A stretch of 15,654 nt of DNA from Candidatus Wolframiiraptor sp. (GTDB lineage: Archaea > Thermoproteota > Nitrososphaeria_A > Caldarchaeales > Wolframiiraptoraceae). Below, in pieces: positions 1 to 8,440 of this stretch. How positions within the stretch are numbered: position 1 is the first letter of the stretch; each line of letters starts with the position of its first letter. The notes beneath the pieces were generated by a model. The model did not search any database. It was not told where the DNA came from and saw only the letters and a program-made list of their open reading frames with translations. Where the stretch lies: assembly GCA_003660635.1 (NCBI GenBank), contig QMUP01000005.1:1-15654 (forward strand), read 5' to 3'. The position numbers and the translations under genes are program-made.

Positions 1-165
1 ATAGAGCTTTCTCATGTCATCTAAATTACCTCTCACAAATGCTTCGACGAATTTCCGGAAGGTTTTAGTCAGATCATTTATCTTGCTAAGGTGGCGTTGG
101 GAAAGCTTCAATACTTCCCTTTGTCTCCTCCTTCCTATCCAAATTGTGGGATTTCCCCTGAACAG
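1..165 (-). CDS. DUF47/PhoU-like phosphate transport regulator (5' part only)
   Basis: An open frame of 55 codons on the minus strand runs off the left edge, so only the N-terminus is present. It contains the segment WIGRRRQREVLKLSQRHL followed by an amphipathic helix and the pattern FVEAFVRGNLDDMRKLY. This is the usual opening of DUF47 (PhoU_div) proteins: a short WxGRR/FxRK start and then PhoU-like helices. The family commonly sits next to PiT phosphate permeases and is thought to modulate them; here it lies 45 nt downstream of such a permease on the same strand, which strongly supports the call. The start is uncertain: the frame is closed by a TAA at 166-168 and contains no early ATG/GTG/TTG, so translation may begin at the CTG at 163-165 or at another non-standard codon. 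It is probably co-transcribed with the permease. Confidence 0.75.
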   Translation of the reverse strand, partial: MFRGNPTIWIGRRRQREVLKLSQRHLSKINDLTKTFRKFVEAFVRGNLDDMRKLY

Positions 166-210
166 TTAAAACACACCCCACTCTGAAATATTTTCCTCAA
201 GTTATGGATA

Positions 211-1233
211 TTAAAGATTTGGTTTGAGTATTGGCCCAGTTATTGGAAGTAGTAGGCTGTATAAAGTATAGCTCAGTACGGCTGTAAGCGCCACAGAGGC
301 AATCCACGCGCTCATCAAGATCGTGACGGTCCTCTTATTTATCCCGGCGGATCTATACATCGCCAAGCCGACTCCGATCACGGCTCCCACGCTGGCTAAA
401 GAGGTTGATATGGGGATTCCGTAACCAAAGAGGAGGTAGGGTATGGTGGTGAACATGTGAACGACGAATGCATTTGAGAGCTCTGCGGCGAATCCTGAGA
501 CTGGATCCAGTTTGGTGATCTTGAAGGCTACAGTCCCGATGACCCTCGTTCCCAAGAGTAGTCCTCCAACAGCTATTCCAATGCTCCCGAAGACCGCCAA
601 TAAGAACATCACATTCTGCTCTGGAATCCCCCCGAAGACTATCTCGCTAACGGTCACATACACTCCCGTAGCATTCGCTATGTCATTCGTTCCGAACGCG
701 AATGCAGAGTAGCATAGGGAGAAGACCAACAGGGCGGGCATGATCTTCATCGCAAACGAATTCCTGTTATTGATTATGCGTGCGATTATCTTGTAGGTGG
801 CGAATGCAAGCGCTATGGAGAGGATGGGGGAGGTGAACCAGCTAATAATTACCTTCTGGACTAGGTCCCAGTTAATTCCTCCCGCGCCGTAGGCCGCTAG
901 TCCGTATCCCAGCACCGCTCCGATTACTGAATGGGTTACCGAGATCTCGAGTCCAAAGTAATTGCAGAACATTATCCAGATGAAGGCCGACGTGATTACA
1001 ACTAAGACTCCGAGCAAGTCTATCGCGGGAACTATCCCCCTCCCAATGGTCTTCATCACCATGTATCCCTGAGTTAAGGCGCCGAAGCTCGCAAATATCG
1101 CGAATAATATCACCGCCTTTCTGACGGTTAGGACTCTTGCACCAACCGTGGTATCACAAGGCGTGGCGGCATCGTTTCCACCGAGCGCTACCGCCATGAG
1201 GAATGTTAAGATGAACCCTATGCCGATAGCCAT
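211..1233 (-). CDS. PiT-family inorganic phosphate permease
   Basis: This is a polytopic membrane protein of the PiT/Pho-4 family, which imports phosphate using a cation gradient. The two family signature repeats are visible: GGNDAATP near residue 18 and GTNDIANATG near residue 181 (numbered from the ATG), each in a hydrophobic segment, plus SVTHSVIGAVLGYG, the family's conserved S/T-H-x-(I/V)-x-G segment. The length (about 340 residues) suits archaeal members. I prefer the ATG at 1231-1233; a TTG at 1246-1248 would add five residues. Neither has a clear ribosome binding site. A TATA-like element (TGATAAATATCA at 1274-1285 on the plus strand, itself a dyad) lies about 30-45 nt upstream, consistent with a short or absent leader. 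The DUF47 gene follows 45 nt downstream, forming the usual phosphate-uptake pair. The coupling ion cannot be told from sequence. Confidence 0.93.
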   Translation of the reverse strand: MAIGIGFILTFLMAVALGGNDAATPCDTTVGARVLTVRKAVILFAIFASFGALTQGYMVMKTIGRGIVPAIDLLGVLVVITSAFIWIMFCNYFGLEISVTHSVIGAVLGYGLAAYGAGGINWDLVQKVIISWFTSPILSIALAFATYKIIARIINNRNSFAMKIMPALLVFSLCYSAFAFGTNDIANATGVYVTVSEIVFGGIPEQNVMFLLAVFGSIGIAVGGLLLGTRVIGTVAFKITKLDPVSGFAAELSNAFVVHMFTTIPYLLFGYGIPISTSLASVGAVIGVGLAMYRSAGINKRTVTILMSAWIASVALTAVLSYTLYSLLLPITGPILKPNL

Positions 1234-1273
1234 TTCGGGTAAGGCCAAGCTCGGTTGAAGGTTGAAATGACCT

Positions 1274-1297
1274 TGATAAATATCATCACTATATAGT
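1274..1297 (-). promoter_or_regulatory. Probable promoter region of the phosphate permease
   Basis: Two AT-rich dyads lie together upstream of the permease: TGATAAATATCA (1274-1285) and ACTATATAGT (1288-1297), the latter a perfect 10-bp palindrome. Read on the minus strand, either could serve as the TATA element. The proximal one is about 30 nt from the TTG start and 46 nt from the ATG. This assignment rests on position and composition only. Confidence 0.4.
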
Positions 1298-1399
1298 CTA
1301 TGAGTGCCGTAATAATCTATGAATCTGAAAATAATCTACAGGGTTGGATCGCTGCCATGTTTGCCCGTTTTTTCGCCATAGGGGGCGTCTTCAGAACTA

Positions 1400-3694
1400 C
1401 TAAAGATAGTAGTCGGCCATTTTCTCCACGGTTTCTCTCATAATGCTAACTAGGTTCTCGGGCTTGTCTTTGAGCAGCCTGGCTATCTGTGGCCATTGTC
1501 TTCCTTGCAATACTTTAGTTATCAGGAGTTTCTCTACCTTTTCGTCGAGAATCAACCTCTTCTCGCTACTTGTGAGGAAATGGGCCTCTACTAAGCATTT
1601 GATGGAGTCGGATGCGCCTTCATAAGTTACGTATTGATTTAGGTAGGATTCGAGCCTCATTCTCTGTGAGCCTCTGAAATTGGGTTTCGCCTTATGCTTC
1701 CCAGGCGCTTTGGATAGGAGGGTCCACGCGGTTTCCATGTCCATATTAAAGTAGGGATCTGCCAGAGCATTGATGAATCTGAGCCTGAATTCTCTCCCTA
1801 TTTCTCGAACGAATTCTGCAGCTTTATCACTAAGGGGTTTAACGACGATTACGCTGAATTCTCCGGAAATCTTATTCCTCATGGGGCCGACAGCCAAAGG
1901 ATAGAAACCATTTTTCAGCCAAAATCTAAGTAATTCCGGACTTGCCCCAAATCCCGATCCAACCCAATCGAATTTCTTCTCGGCGGCCTCCTCACATAAC
2001 TTTTTCAGCGCATAAGATCCAAATCCCCGCCTCCAGAGATCCGGGTGAACCGCTATCCTAACTATCCTTAATCCTTTAAGCCTTCCAAACCCCTTTAGAT
2101 GCGGATAATATCTGCTGATGACAGCTGGGATCATATGGCCTTTAGGCAGAGTCTCGATCTCCTTCAGCAGGTCATCGGATAAACCCCCCTCTAGGCAAAG
2201 ATGCAATGCCGCGATAACCCTATCCTCTGGATCCAATAAGGCTCTAACGGAGTGATGTGGGGCATTGGCGAGAAGCGCTATGTCATTCGGTCTATTACGA
2301 TAATGGGTAAGAACGTAAAGGCCGACCAGCTGTCTAAGAAGTTCTTCGCCCTCTGTAAAGAGGAAGTCGCGATCAAGTTCAACATATCTACAGTCCCCTG
2401 GACTCAGATCGAGGCTTTGTCCGTCGAGTTGCGCCGGCTCTGAATCGAGTAGAAGGACATCGTAAAGCCATGATTCAACTGGGTCGCCGATGGCATAGCG
2501 AATAGGCTCCTTCATCTCCAATTCCACTAAATCTTGCCTTAATTCCCTTCTTAATCTCCCCAAGAATCTAACTAGGAATCCCCTTCCAGCGCCCTCATAT
2601 CCGTGAATCGTCGAGGAGTAAATCGCCCTCCAAAATCGTTTCTTCAACCCTATCAAAATTGGAACGGGGATTCCAGCTGCTTCATCGACCAATATTATGT
2701 CGGCTTTAGCGTTTATGGATGGAAGCGGTTTTCGATAGAACACCTTGACAAATCGCGTTTTGAGTTCTACTGGAGCGCCGTTTCTCTCAATGAGTTCTCC
2801 TTCGATTCCAACGGCCTCAAGCCCCCTCATAGCGAATTCAAAGAGTGTCTGGACATTTTCGGGTTCAGGCGCCGTGACGAGGATGTCTTTTATTTTCCTT
2901 CTAGCTTTCTTTGAAGCTATGAGAGACGCGGTAGCTAGGCCGAGTGCTGCGGATTTTCCTCTCCCTCTATTCGCCCTGAGCACCATCGACCACTTCCTTT
3001 TCTTTAACATCTCTTCAAGCGTCTTGAGTACCAAGATTTGCTCATTCGTTAAACAGAGATCATAAATTTCTTTAGGAAAGAGCTCTCCTGGAGGTTCTTG
3101 TAGATCCCTTTTAGGAGGTGGAGGTGGATCCCCTCCGAAAATCACATCTCCATTACTTTGATCTATGTAAATTGTCCCTGTCCTTCCCAGCGTTTTGGAG
3201 AACATTCTCCGTTCAAACCTCTTGACTAATTTGTCTAGTTCAAAAGGTGGTGTGACGGATTTCTTATGGAATTCCGTGAGCCATTGATCTAATTCGTTTA
3301 CTGACGGGCCGATTAATATGGTGAACCCGCCGCCCCTCACGAGCTCGACGAGTAATCCTAGATCGTTAGGCCTTAATTGGGTGTTAGCGTCCATGATAAC
3401 GGCATCCCACGTAGTCCCTAGAACTTTTTCGGCGTCATCGTATCTAAGTTCGTTAATGTTTGCGGAAGTCTCTGCGATCTCTTTAAGAATTTGTTCCGCA
3501 GTTTCATCCTCCCGTTCCCTATACGCGAACAGAATAGACGCGTCTCGTCTTCGATCTAAGAGTAGTCTCAGAATCTGAGTTAGGATGCCAGATCCGAGAC
3601 TTGATGTAGTTAAATAGATCAATAATCTGTAGTTGAATTCTTGCGCCTTCTCGAAGGCCCTCTGAACCCCTTGGATTACGTCCTCGGTAAACAC
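1400..3694 (-). CDS. tmcA: tRNA(Met) cytidine acetyltransferase TmcA
   Basis: TmcA makes N4-acetylcytidine at the wobble base of elongator tRNA-Met (more widely in some archaea) using acetyl-CoA and ATP. The 764-residue protein shows the expected order: an N-terminal DUF1726-like domain (about 1-180), a helicase-like RecD/DUF699 domain with Walker A ANRGRGKS at 241-248 and Walker B DIILVDEAAGIP at 332-343, then a GNAT acetyltransferase domain with the acetyl-CoA loop RIAVHPDLWRRGFGS at 546-560, and a C-terminal tRNA-binding tail. A short proline run (about residues 190-194) links the first two domains. The length is within the archaeal range and no key motif is missing. The start is a GTG at 3692-3694 with no ribosome binding site; an AATATTT element about 30 nt upstream fits a leaderless transcript. 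It stands alone, divergent from the PspC gene. Confidence 0.96.
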   Translation of the reverse strand: MFTEDVIQGVQRAFEKAQEFNYRLLIYLTTSSLGSGILTQILRLLLDRRRDASILFAYREREDETAEQILKEIAETSANINELRYDDAEKVLGTTWDAVIMDANTQLRPNDLGLLVELVRGGGFTILIGPSVNELDQWLTEFHKKSVTPPFELDKLVKRFERRMFSKTLGRTGTIYIDQSNGDVIFGGDPPPPPKRDLQEPPGELFPKEIYDLCLTNEQILVLKTLEEMLKKRKWSMVLRANRGRGKSAALGLATASLIASKKARRKIKDILVTAPEPENVQTLFEFAMRGLEAVGIEGELIERNGAPVELKTRFVKVFYRKPLPSINAKADIILVDEAAGIPVPILIGLKKRFWRAIYSSTIHGYEGAGRGFLVRFLGRLRRELRQDLVELEMKEPIRYAIGDPVESWLYDVLLLDSEPAQLDGQSLDLSPGDCRYVELDRDFLFTEGEELLRQLVGLYVLTHYRNRPNDIALLANAPHHSVRALLDPEDRVIAALHLCLEGGLSDDLLKEIETLPKGHMIPAVISRYYPHLKGFGRLKGLRIVRIAVHPDLWRRGFGSYALKKLCEEAAEKKFDWVGSGFGASPELLRFWLKNGFYPLAVGPMRNKISGEFSVIVVKPLSDKAAEFVREIGREFRLRFINALADPYFNMDMETAWTLLSKAPGKHKAKPNFRGSQRMRLESYLNQYVTYEGASDSIKCLVEAHFLTSSEKRLILDEKVEKLLITKVLQGRQWPQIARLLKDKPENLVSIMRETVEKMADYYL

Positions 3695-3822
3695 GCGTCA
3701 GAAATATATCCCACGAATCGAAATATTAACCTAGTCATTTACGCCAGTAACTTTCATCACCTTTACCCATCGTTGGAATTTTAGCAAAAAATCGGCATGA
3801 TGCTTAAATCTGACCCGCGGAT

Positions 3823-3829
3823 CTATAAG
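3823..3829 (+). promoter_or_regulatory. Probable TATA box of the PspC-domain gene
   Basis: CTATAAG lies about 27 nt before the ATG at 3853, the distance expected for a leaderless archaeal transcript. No ribosome binding site precedes the start. A second AT-rich element (CTTAAAT, about 3803-3809) is further upstream. Confidence 0.4.
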
Positions 3830-3852
3830 CTGGTTCTTGGATGTGAAGAGTG

Positions 3853-4257
3853 ATGTCTTCTAAAAGGCTTGAGAGATCGGCCAAGAATAAGGTGTTAGCA
3901 GGCGTGCTTGGAGGACTTGGTGAATATCTAAACATTGATCCAAATATTCTCCGGATAATCGCCGTAATCCTCTTCATACTATCTCCGGTAGCCATGGTGG
4001 TTCTATATCTCGCCGCAGTATTCCTGCTGCCGAGGTCGGGTGAAAGTAAGCCGCTCATCTCCTCCTTTAAGATCTCAGAACACAGCCCCCTCATATTGGG
4101 CTTCATTTTGTTCATAGTAGGGGCGGTCCTGCCCGGACCCTACATCGTCCCCGCGTTCTGGTTCTTCCAACCCACTCTAATTCTGAGTTCCGTGGTAGCG
4201 GCCTTACTCATGTTGCTGGGTCTCATCCTGATGGCTTCCCATTTGAGGAAAATATGA
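3853..4257 (+). CDS. PspC-domain membrane protein
   Basis: The first 65 residues match the PspC domain: KRLERSAKNKVLAGVLGGLG, then EYLNIDPNILRIIAVILFIL and a transmembrane helix ending in FLLPR. In bacteria PspC is a membrane partner in the phage-shock response; in archaea the domain is widespread but its role is not settled. After the domain come two more hydrophobic segments (about residues 75-97 and 103-130), so the protein probably has three to four membrane helices. The frame can also start with the GTG at 3850-3852, immediately before the ATG used here. The next gene starts about 75 nt downstream on the same strand but has its own AT-rich promoter-like stretch, so co-transcription is possible but not required. 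Confidence 0.88.
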   Translation: MSSKRLERSAKNKVLAGVLGGLGEYLNIDPNILRIIAVILFILSPVAMVVLYLAAVFLLPRSGESKPLISSFKISEHSPLILGFILFIVGAVLPGPYIVPAFWFFQPTLILSSVVAALLMLLGLILMASHLRKI

Positions 4258-4332
4258 ATTACCACGGCTCTCTTCTAAAAAGGTAAACCTTATTAATGCT
4301 AGTCTTCATGATTATGCGAGGAGTCCCATTTT

Positions 4333-4971
4333 ATGGAGCTCTTCGGAAAAACCGTCCCGGCAATTTTGATTCTAATAATATTGCTCATTGGGGTTGGCAT
4401 AGGTTTTTCTTTGAGCCCTTTTAAGGTGTTGACCGAAACCGTTAGAGAGCCTGTTTTAATGACTGTTACGGAGACCGCGTGGAAAACTGTGACGCATAGT
4501 CTCACGACAACGGTAGAGCACACTCTCTATCTAACGGCTACGAAGATGGTCACCACTGAGACGACAATCACAGTTGCCGGAGAAACCGCGAGCACCTTCA
4601 GGGCCACAGAAAGCTCTATGGGAACTCTCCCGCCTCCTGGTAAGCTTGGGTATGAGAACTTGGGAGGGAAGGCGAAGGTTACGATAATCAACGATTCACC
4701 TTATAGGCTCAGAATACTACTCAAGGGCCCTGAATCAAGGGAAATATTCATCGATAAATGTGAGATCTGTACAGAATATCTCTTCGTGGGCCCCCTAGTC
4801 TGCCCCACCTCCTCTCGACCGAAGGCCGAGATCCTCCTCGAGCCCGGGACATATGATGTCTTAGTCTCTACGGCGGAGCCCAGTGGAATCCTTCCCTGCG
4901 TCGGCTCGTGGACTCTCGATCCTAACACGCTTTACGGCTTCTGCTACTTCGTCGTCAAAAGATATTCCTAG
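4333..4971 (+). CDS. Thr-rich membrane-anchored surface protein, unknown function
   Basis: I do not recognise a named family. The 212-residue product has a short N-terminus and one strong membrane helix (about residues 9-25) that could be an uncleaved anchor. A threonine-rich stalk (about 34-96, many T-V-T and T-E-T units) follows, typical of stretched, often glycosylated linkers in archaeal surface proteins. From about residue 112 there is a beta-rich globular domain with five cysteines (143, 146, 157, 189, 204) and a pattern seen in immunoglobulin-like or carboxypeptidase-regulatory-like folds: KVTIINDSPYRLRILLKG early, then LLEPGTYDVLVS. The cysteines could form disulfides outside the cell or a metal site. 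A GAGGAG ribosome binding site at 4318-4323 sits 9 nt before the ATG, and a CTTATTAAT element at 4290-4297 may be the TATA box. Membrane anchoring and an extracellular location are inferred from composition. Confidence 0.75.
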   Translation: MELFGKTVPAILILIILLIGVGIGFSLSPFKVLTETVREPVLMTVTETAWKTVTHSLTTTVEHTLYLTATKMVTTETTITVAGETASTFRATESSMGTLPPPGKLGYENLGGKAKVTIINDSPYRLRILLKGPESREIFIDKCEICTEYLFVGPLVCPTSSRPKAEILLEPGTYDVLVSTAEPSGILPCVGSWTLDPNTLYGFCYFVVKRYS

Positions 4972-4994
4972 TCCTTTCAAATTCCCAACCATTA

Positions 4995-5033
4995 TTTTTA
5001 TGCAATCCCGCTTTTCGCAGAGTTCCATAAAAA
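4995..5033. promoter_or_regulatory. Inverted repeat next to the permease promoter
   Basis: TTTTTATG at 4995-5002 is repeated in inverse as CATAAAAA at 5026-5033, with 23 nt between the arms. The right arm abuts the TATA box of the downstream permease. It could be an operator or, in RNA, a weak stem ending the upstream transcript. The arms are AT-rich, so chance is a real alternative. Confidence 0.3.
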
Positions 5034-5044
5034 ATATTATATAT
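5033..5044 (+). promoter_or_regulatory. Strong TATA box of the APC permease
   Basis: The run AATATTATATATC is a good archaeal TATA element within an A-rich lead-in that could include the BRE. Transcription would begin near 5066, giving a leader of about 20 nt. That leader contains the ribosome binding site GAGGTGG at 5074-5080, 4 nt before the ATG. Confidence 0.6.
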
Positions 5045-5084
5045 CATACGAAAATTCTTTAGCAATAATTGTCGAGGTGGAAAA

Positions 5085-6644
5085 ATGGGCGGAGATATAT
5101 ATGTAAGAAGGGCGTCTGGGCTGGTTCGCAATATCTCGGCGTGGGATGCGATGATCTTTAATATTATGGTGATGGCGCCCATGGCGGTTCTAGTCTACGG
5201 CGTCTGGGCCTCGATAATTTATCCAGGTGCACACCTGCCTACAACTGCTTTGCTCGCGATACCGATAAGCATCGTGATAGGATTATTCTATGCGTTATTC
5301 TCAATAGCCATGCCGAGGGCGGGAGGCGATTATATCTGGGTCAGCAGGATTCTTCATCCATCAGTCGGCTACGCGATAAACTTCTTCCTCTTCATGGTGA
5401 TCCTAAGCGTCGCCGGAGCATATATTCCATGGTTCACCCAGTATACATTGGCTCCAGTTCTTGAAGCAAATGGTTTAGTAGATCTAGCCGCCGCGGTATC
5501 TTCTAATGAATTCGCCTTTGCATTCGCCGTCATCTACTATATCATATGCGCCATGATTATTTCGAGGGGAGCCAAGGCCACTTCTAGGGTTCTATGGGTG
5601 TTCTTCATCTTGGTGTTGATAGGGCTGGCAATCTATGCTGGGTCCCTACTCCTCATCGGGAGAGACACCTTCGCGGCTAATTTCTCCGCTGCCACAGGTG
5701 TGAGCTATGAAACCATTATCGAGAAGGCGGCTGAGGCGGGTTATCCGACGACGTTCTCGCTGACCGCCACTCTCTTAGGGCTGACCTACACCTACATAAA
5801 CTTCCTAGGATTCAACTTCTCCATCTATCTCGCCGGAGAGATTAAAGAAGTGCAGAAGTCCCAGATAATCGCGATCGCCGGAGCAGTCCTACTCTTCGGA
5901 TTCATCGATTGGCTCGCGTATGAGGTCGCTTACGTCGGCATGGGTGGAGAATTCCTAGGCGCATTATCTTATCTCTATGCTATTGGAAGCGACGTTTATC
6001 CCCTTGGATCGAGGGAGCCATACTTCATGTGGCTTTTCAGATACGCTGTTGACCCAAAGATCTTCACAGCATTCATGGTTGGATGGGGTGCGATGGTTTT
6101 GGCGGCTATTCTGACTTATGTTGCGACGGCTGTGAGGTTCGTCTTCGCCTGGTCATTTGATAGGGTTGTTCCGACATTCCTTTCAAACGTTGATATGCGC
6201 TATCATTCACCCTATGCGGCCCTAATCTTTGTAACAATAGTTGCGATAATCTTCCAGGCACTATGGCTTTGGACGCCGCTTCTCCAATACTTCTCCTATA
6301 TAGTATTTGGTTGGATGATAATGCAGATAATTACGTCGATAGCGGCATTAGTCTTCCCGAAGAAGAGGCCGGACATCTGGGAGCGATCCCCTGCGATTGT
6401 TAAGGCAAAGATAGGCCCAATACCCGTCCTCAGCATTCTCGCCGTGATTTCGATGATATTAGCCGCGTATCTCGGATATGCGAGTATCTCGCCAGCATTT
6501 GTCGGTGAGCTGGATCCGGCGATAATGGCCTTTACGATAGGCCTCTTCTTGATAGGCTTCGCGATCTACTTCATCTCATCGCTATATCATCGAAAAGTTG
6601 GGATACCGCTAGAACTATCCTTCAAGGAGCTTCCACCGGAGTAA
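5085..6644 (+). CDS. APC-superfamily amino acid/polyamine permease
   Basis: A 519-residue polytopic membrane protein of the amino acid-polyamine-organocation superfamily. The N-terminus is typical: VRRASGLVRNISAWDAMIFN, a cytosolic stretch leading into helix 1 with the small-residue break, then AMPRAGGDYIWVSR, the conserved PRAGGxYxxxSR motif between helices 2 and 3. About 12 hydrophobic segments can be counted through residue 505. It probably imports an amino acid or amine coupled to an ion gradient; the substrate cannot be named from the sequence. The start is well supported by GAGGTGG 4 nt upstream and a strong TATA box at 5033-5044. The phosphoesterase gene begins 7 nt after its stop, so the two are very likely one transcript, though no functional link is known. 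Confidence 0.92.
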   Translation: MGGDIYVRRASGLVRNISAWDAMIFNIMVMAPMAVLVYGVWASIIYPGAHLPTTALLAIPISIVIGLFYALFSIAMPRAGGDYIWVSRILHPSVGYAINFFLFMVILSVAGAYIPWFTQYTLAPVLEANGLVDLAAAVSSNEFAFAFAVIYYIICAMIISRGAKATSRVLWVFFILVLIGLAIYAGSLLLIGRDTFAANFSAATGVSYETIIEKAAEAGYPTTFSLTATLLGLTYTYINFLGFNFSIYLAGEIKEVQKSQIIAIAGAVLLFGFIDWLAYEVAYVGMGGEFLGALSYLYAIGSDVYPLGSREPYFMWLFRYAVDPKIFTAFMVGWGAMVLAAILTYVATAVRFVFAWSFDRVVPTFLSNVDMRYHSPYAALIFVTIVAIIFQALWLWTPLLQYFSYIVFGWMIMQIITSIAALVFPKKRPDIWERSPAIVKAKIGPIPVLSILAVISMILAAYLGYASISPAFVGELDPAIMAFTIGLFLIGFAIYFISSLYHRKVGIPLELSFKELPPE

Positions 6645-6651
6645 ACGAGCC

Positions 6652-7611
6652 ATGCGGGCCTCCAAACTCCGAATATTTTTTGCATCAGATCTCCACGGCA
6701 GTGAGGTCTGTTTTAAGAAATTCATCAACGCCGCCGAATTCTACAAGGCAAATGTAATAATTCTAGGCGGGGATCTGACGGGGAAGTTTATAGTACCTAT
6801 CTTCGAGGTCGAGGGAGGACGGTATAGAGCGAAATTCGCAAACGAGGACTACTCACTAACCAATGCTACATTAGAAAAATTCATGCAAAAAGTGAGGGAC
6901 TCCGGGTGTTATCCCTATCTGACCACGAAAGAAGAATGGGAAGACCTCGTGAGCGAAGAGTCGAAAATGAATTCCCTCTTCATCGATCTCATGAAAGACT
7001 CCATTAAGAGATGGGTTGAATACGCCGAAACAAAGCTTCGCGGGAAAGAAATACAGTGTTATATAATGCCCGGAAACGATGACCACTATGCCATAGATGA
7101 GATCCTTAACGCATCTGAGATAATCAAAAATCCACACGAAAAGGTTGTTAACATAACTGATAATCTGAAGATGATTAGCTTAGGATATTCAAATCTAACC
7201 CCTTGGAGGTGTCCACGCGATATAACCGAAGAGGAGTTGGAACAAAAAATTGAAGGGCTCATGAGGAGGATTGGTGATGTAGATGAGTTGATTTTCAACA
7301 TACACGTGCCGCCGTATGGTTCGGGAATAGATTCTGCCCCAGAATTGGATGAGAATATGCGGCCTAAACTCGGCCCTGGAGGACAGATTATGATGACTCC
7401 GGCTGGAAGTATAGCGGTCCGTAAAGCCATCGAGAAATATCAGCCGCTGATCGGTCTCCACGGTCACATACATGAGGCGAAAGGTTTCGCGAAGATCGGT
7501 AGGACTCTCTGCTTCAATCCTGGGAGCGAGTATCAGGAAGGGATACTGCGGGGCGTCCTGATTCAGATAGATAAAGGAAAGGTCAGGGACTTCATTTTTA
7601 CGTCTGGATGA
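6652..7611 (+). CDS. Calcineurin-like metallophosphoesterase
   Basis: The 319-residue protein carries all the metal-binding motifs of the calcineurin-like phosphoesterase fold: DLH (Asp13, His15), GGDLTG (Asp41), GNDD (Asn142, Asp143), the histidine in FNIHVPP (His218) and LHGHIHE (His270, His272), plus the closing FNPGS at 288-292. These place two metal ions at the active site. There is no signal peptide, so the enzyme is cytosolic. An insert of about 80 residues between the GGD and GND motifs (about 46-135) is longer than in minimal members and may determine substrate choice, which could be a nucleotide, cyclic dinucleotide or phosphoprotein. It is linked to the permease gene 7 nt upstream. 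Its stop is 6 nt from the convergent nucleotidyltransferase gene. Confidence 0.9.
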   Translation: MRASKLRIFFASDLHGSEVCFKKFINAAEFYKANVIILGGDLTGKFIVPIFEVEGGRYRAKFANEDYSLTNATLEKFMQKVRDSGCYPYLTTKEEWEDLVSEESKMNSLFIDLMKDSIKRWVEYAETKLRGKEIQCYIMPGNDDHYAIDEILNASEIIKNPHEKVVNITDNLKMISLGYSNLTPWRCPRDITEEELEQKIEGLMRRIGDVDELIFNIHVPPYGSGIDSAPELDENMRPKLGPGGQIMMTPAGSIAVRKAIEKYQPLIGLHGHIHEAKGFAKIGRTLCFNPGSEYQEGILRGVLIQIDKGKVRDFIFTSG

Positions 7612-7617
7612 CCTAAT

Positions 7618-8427
7618 TCAGCGGTAGAGTTCCTCGACGTCTCTCCAATATTTTTTCTTCACGCCTTGTTTAGCTCTCTTCTGCCATTTCTTCGTCTTTG
7701 GACAAGTATCTAGGATCTCCAAGAGGCTATTGATCTTATTAGCAATTTCTTCATAGTCTCCAGCTGAGAGAATCGCCGCGTCACGGTATTTTTGAGCAAA
7801 TCTGAGAGTTTTCATGAGATTTTCTCTCACATCCATCCAGAATCCCCAATCATCTCCTAATATTTTAGATAAGTAATCGATATTCACCGAGTCTACGTCA
7901 CTATTTCCGAGGTTGTGCGCCTTAAGAAGGACGATAACGTCTTTAATGTCTTTCTCGTTAATGTCATGTATCTGAAGTTTTTCTAAAAGCAGGTCGGTGA
8001 CGGTTATCGTGGGATAATCTAATTCTAGTCGACCTTTACCGCGTTTTCCAAAGTCTATGTCGTGGCTAAAAGCGAGTTTATCAAAGAATATATCGACATG
8101 ATATAGATCCTCTGGATGATAGTATATCAGCCGGTCTTTTCCGTGAAGTAATAGGAACTGTCTCGATATCTTGAACGCCAGGTCTCTCTCCATAAGCTTC
8201 CTTATATCCCCCCATTGCGACGAATATCCTATCAAATCGATGTCTGTGAAGGATTTTCCTTCATCGCCTAATCTGTTTAATTTTTTATGCAGATCTTCAA
8301 CCCCCTTACTATGTATGCGTATCGCTATCGCTCCGAGTATCCTCAATATGACCCCCTTAGATTGAGCTGTTTCAACGATTTTGGTGGCCTCCTCGATTAT
8401 TTCTTTATCACTTAATCTTGCGACCAT
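7618..8427 (-). CDS. Nucleotidyltransferase-fold protein, AbiEii/MNT-like
   Basis: A 269-residue protein with the core signature of the polymerase-beta nucleotidyltransferase fold. ILGAIAIRIH at about 30-39 stands for the glycine-containing G-loop, SFTDIDLIG carries Asp62 and Asp64, and HVDIFFDKL carries the third acidic residue, Asp112. The roughly 30-residue gap between the G-loop and the DxD, and the later LLLEKLQIHD...KDIKDVIVLL helices, resemble AbiEii-type and related uncharacterised archaeal nucleotidyltransferases. The usual GS/GG of the G-loop is GA here, which may weaken nucleotide transfer. No antitoxin-like partner gene lies beside it, so a toxin role is not supported. The start is 13 nt downstream of the acetamidase stop, so the two are probably co-transcribed. 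The substrate is unknown. Confidence 0.72.
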   Translation of the reverse strand: MVARLSDKEIIEEATKIVETAQSKGVILRILGAIAIRIHSKGVEDLHKKLNRLGDEGKSFTDIDLIGYSSQWGDIRKLMERDLAFKISRQFLLLHGKDRLIYYHPEDLYHVDIFFDKLAFSHDIDFGKRGKGRLELDYPTITVTDLLLEKLQIHDINEKDIKDVIVLLKAHNLGNSDVDSVNIDYLSKILGDDWGFWMDVRENLMKTLRFAQKYRDAAILSAGDYEEIANKINSLLEILDTCPKTKKWQKRAKQGVKKKYWRDVEELYR

Positions 8428-8440
8428 CGGCTCACGCCCC

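Noticed and set aside
2252..3578. Several plus-strand open frames of 60-106 codons opposite tmcA
   Set aside because: They are shadows of the strongly supported tmcA gene, with no family resemblance or ribosome binding sites.
3770..3830. C/D-box guide RNA (ATGATG followed by CTGA)
   Set aside because: The spacing is too short for a guide element, and no paired D/C' boxes follow.
7618..8427. Toxin-antitoxin or abortive infection module based on the AbiEii-like nucleotidyltransferase
   Set aside because: No antitoxin-like gene is adjacent; the upstream partner is an ordinary amidase, and the resemblance covers only the fold's core motifs.
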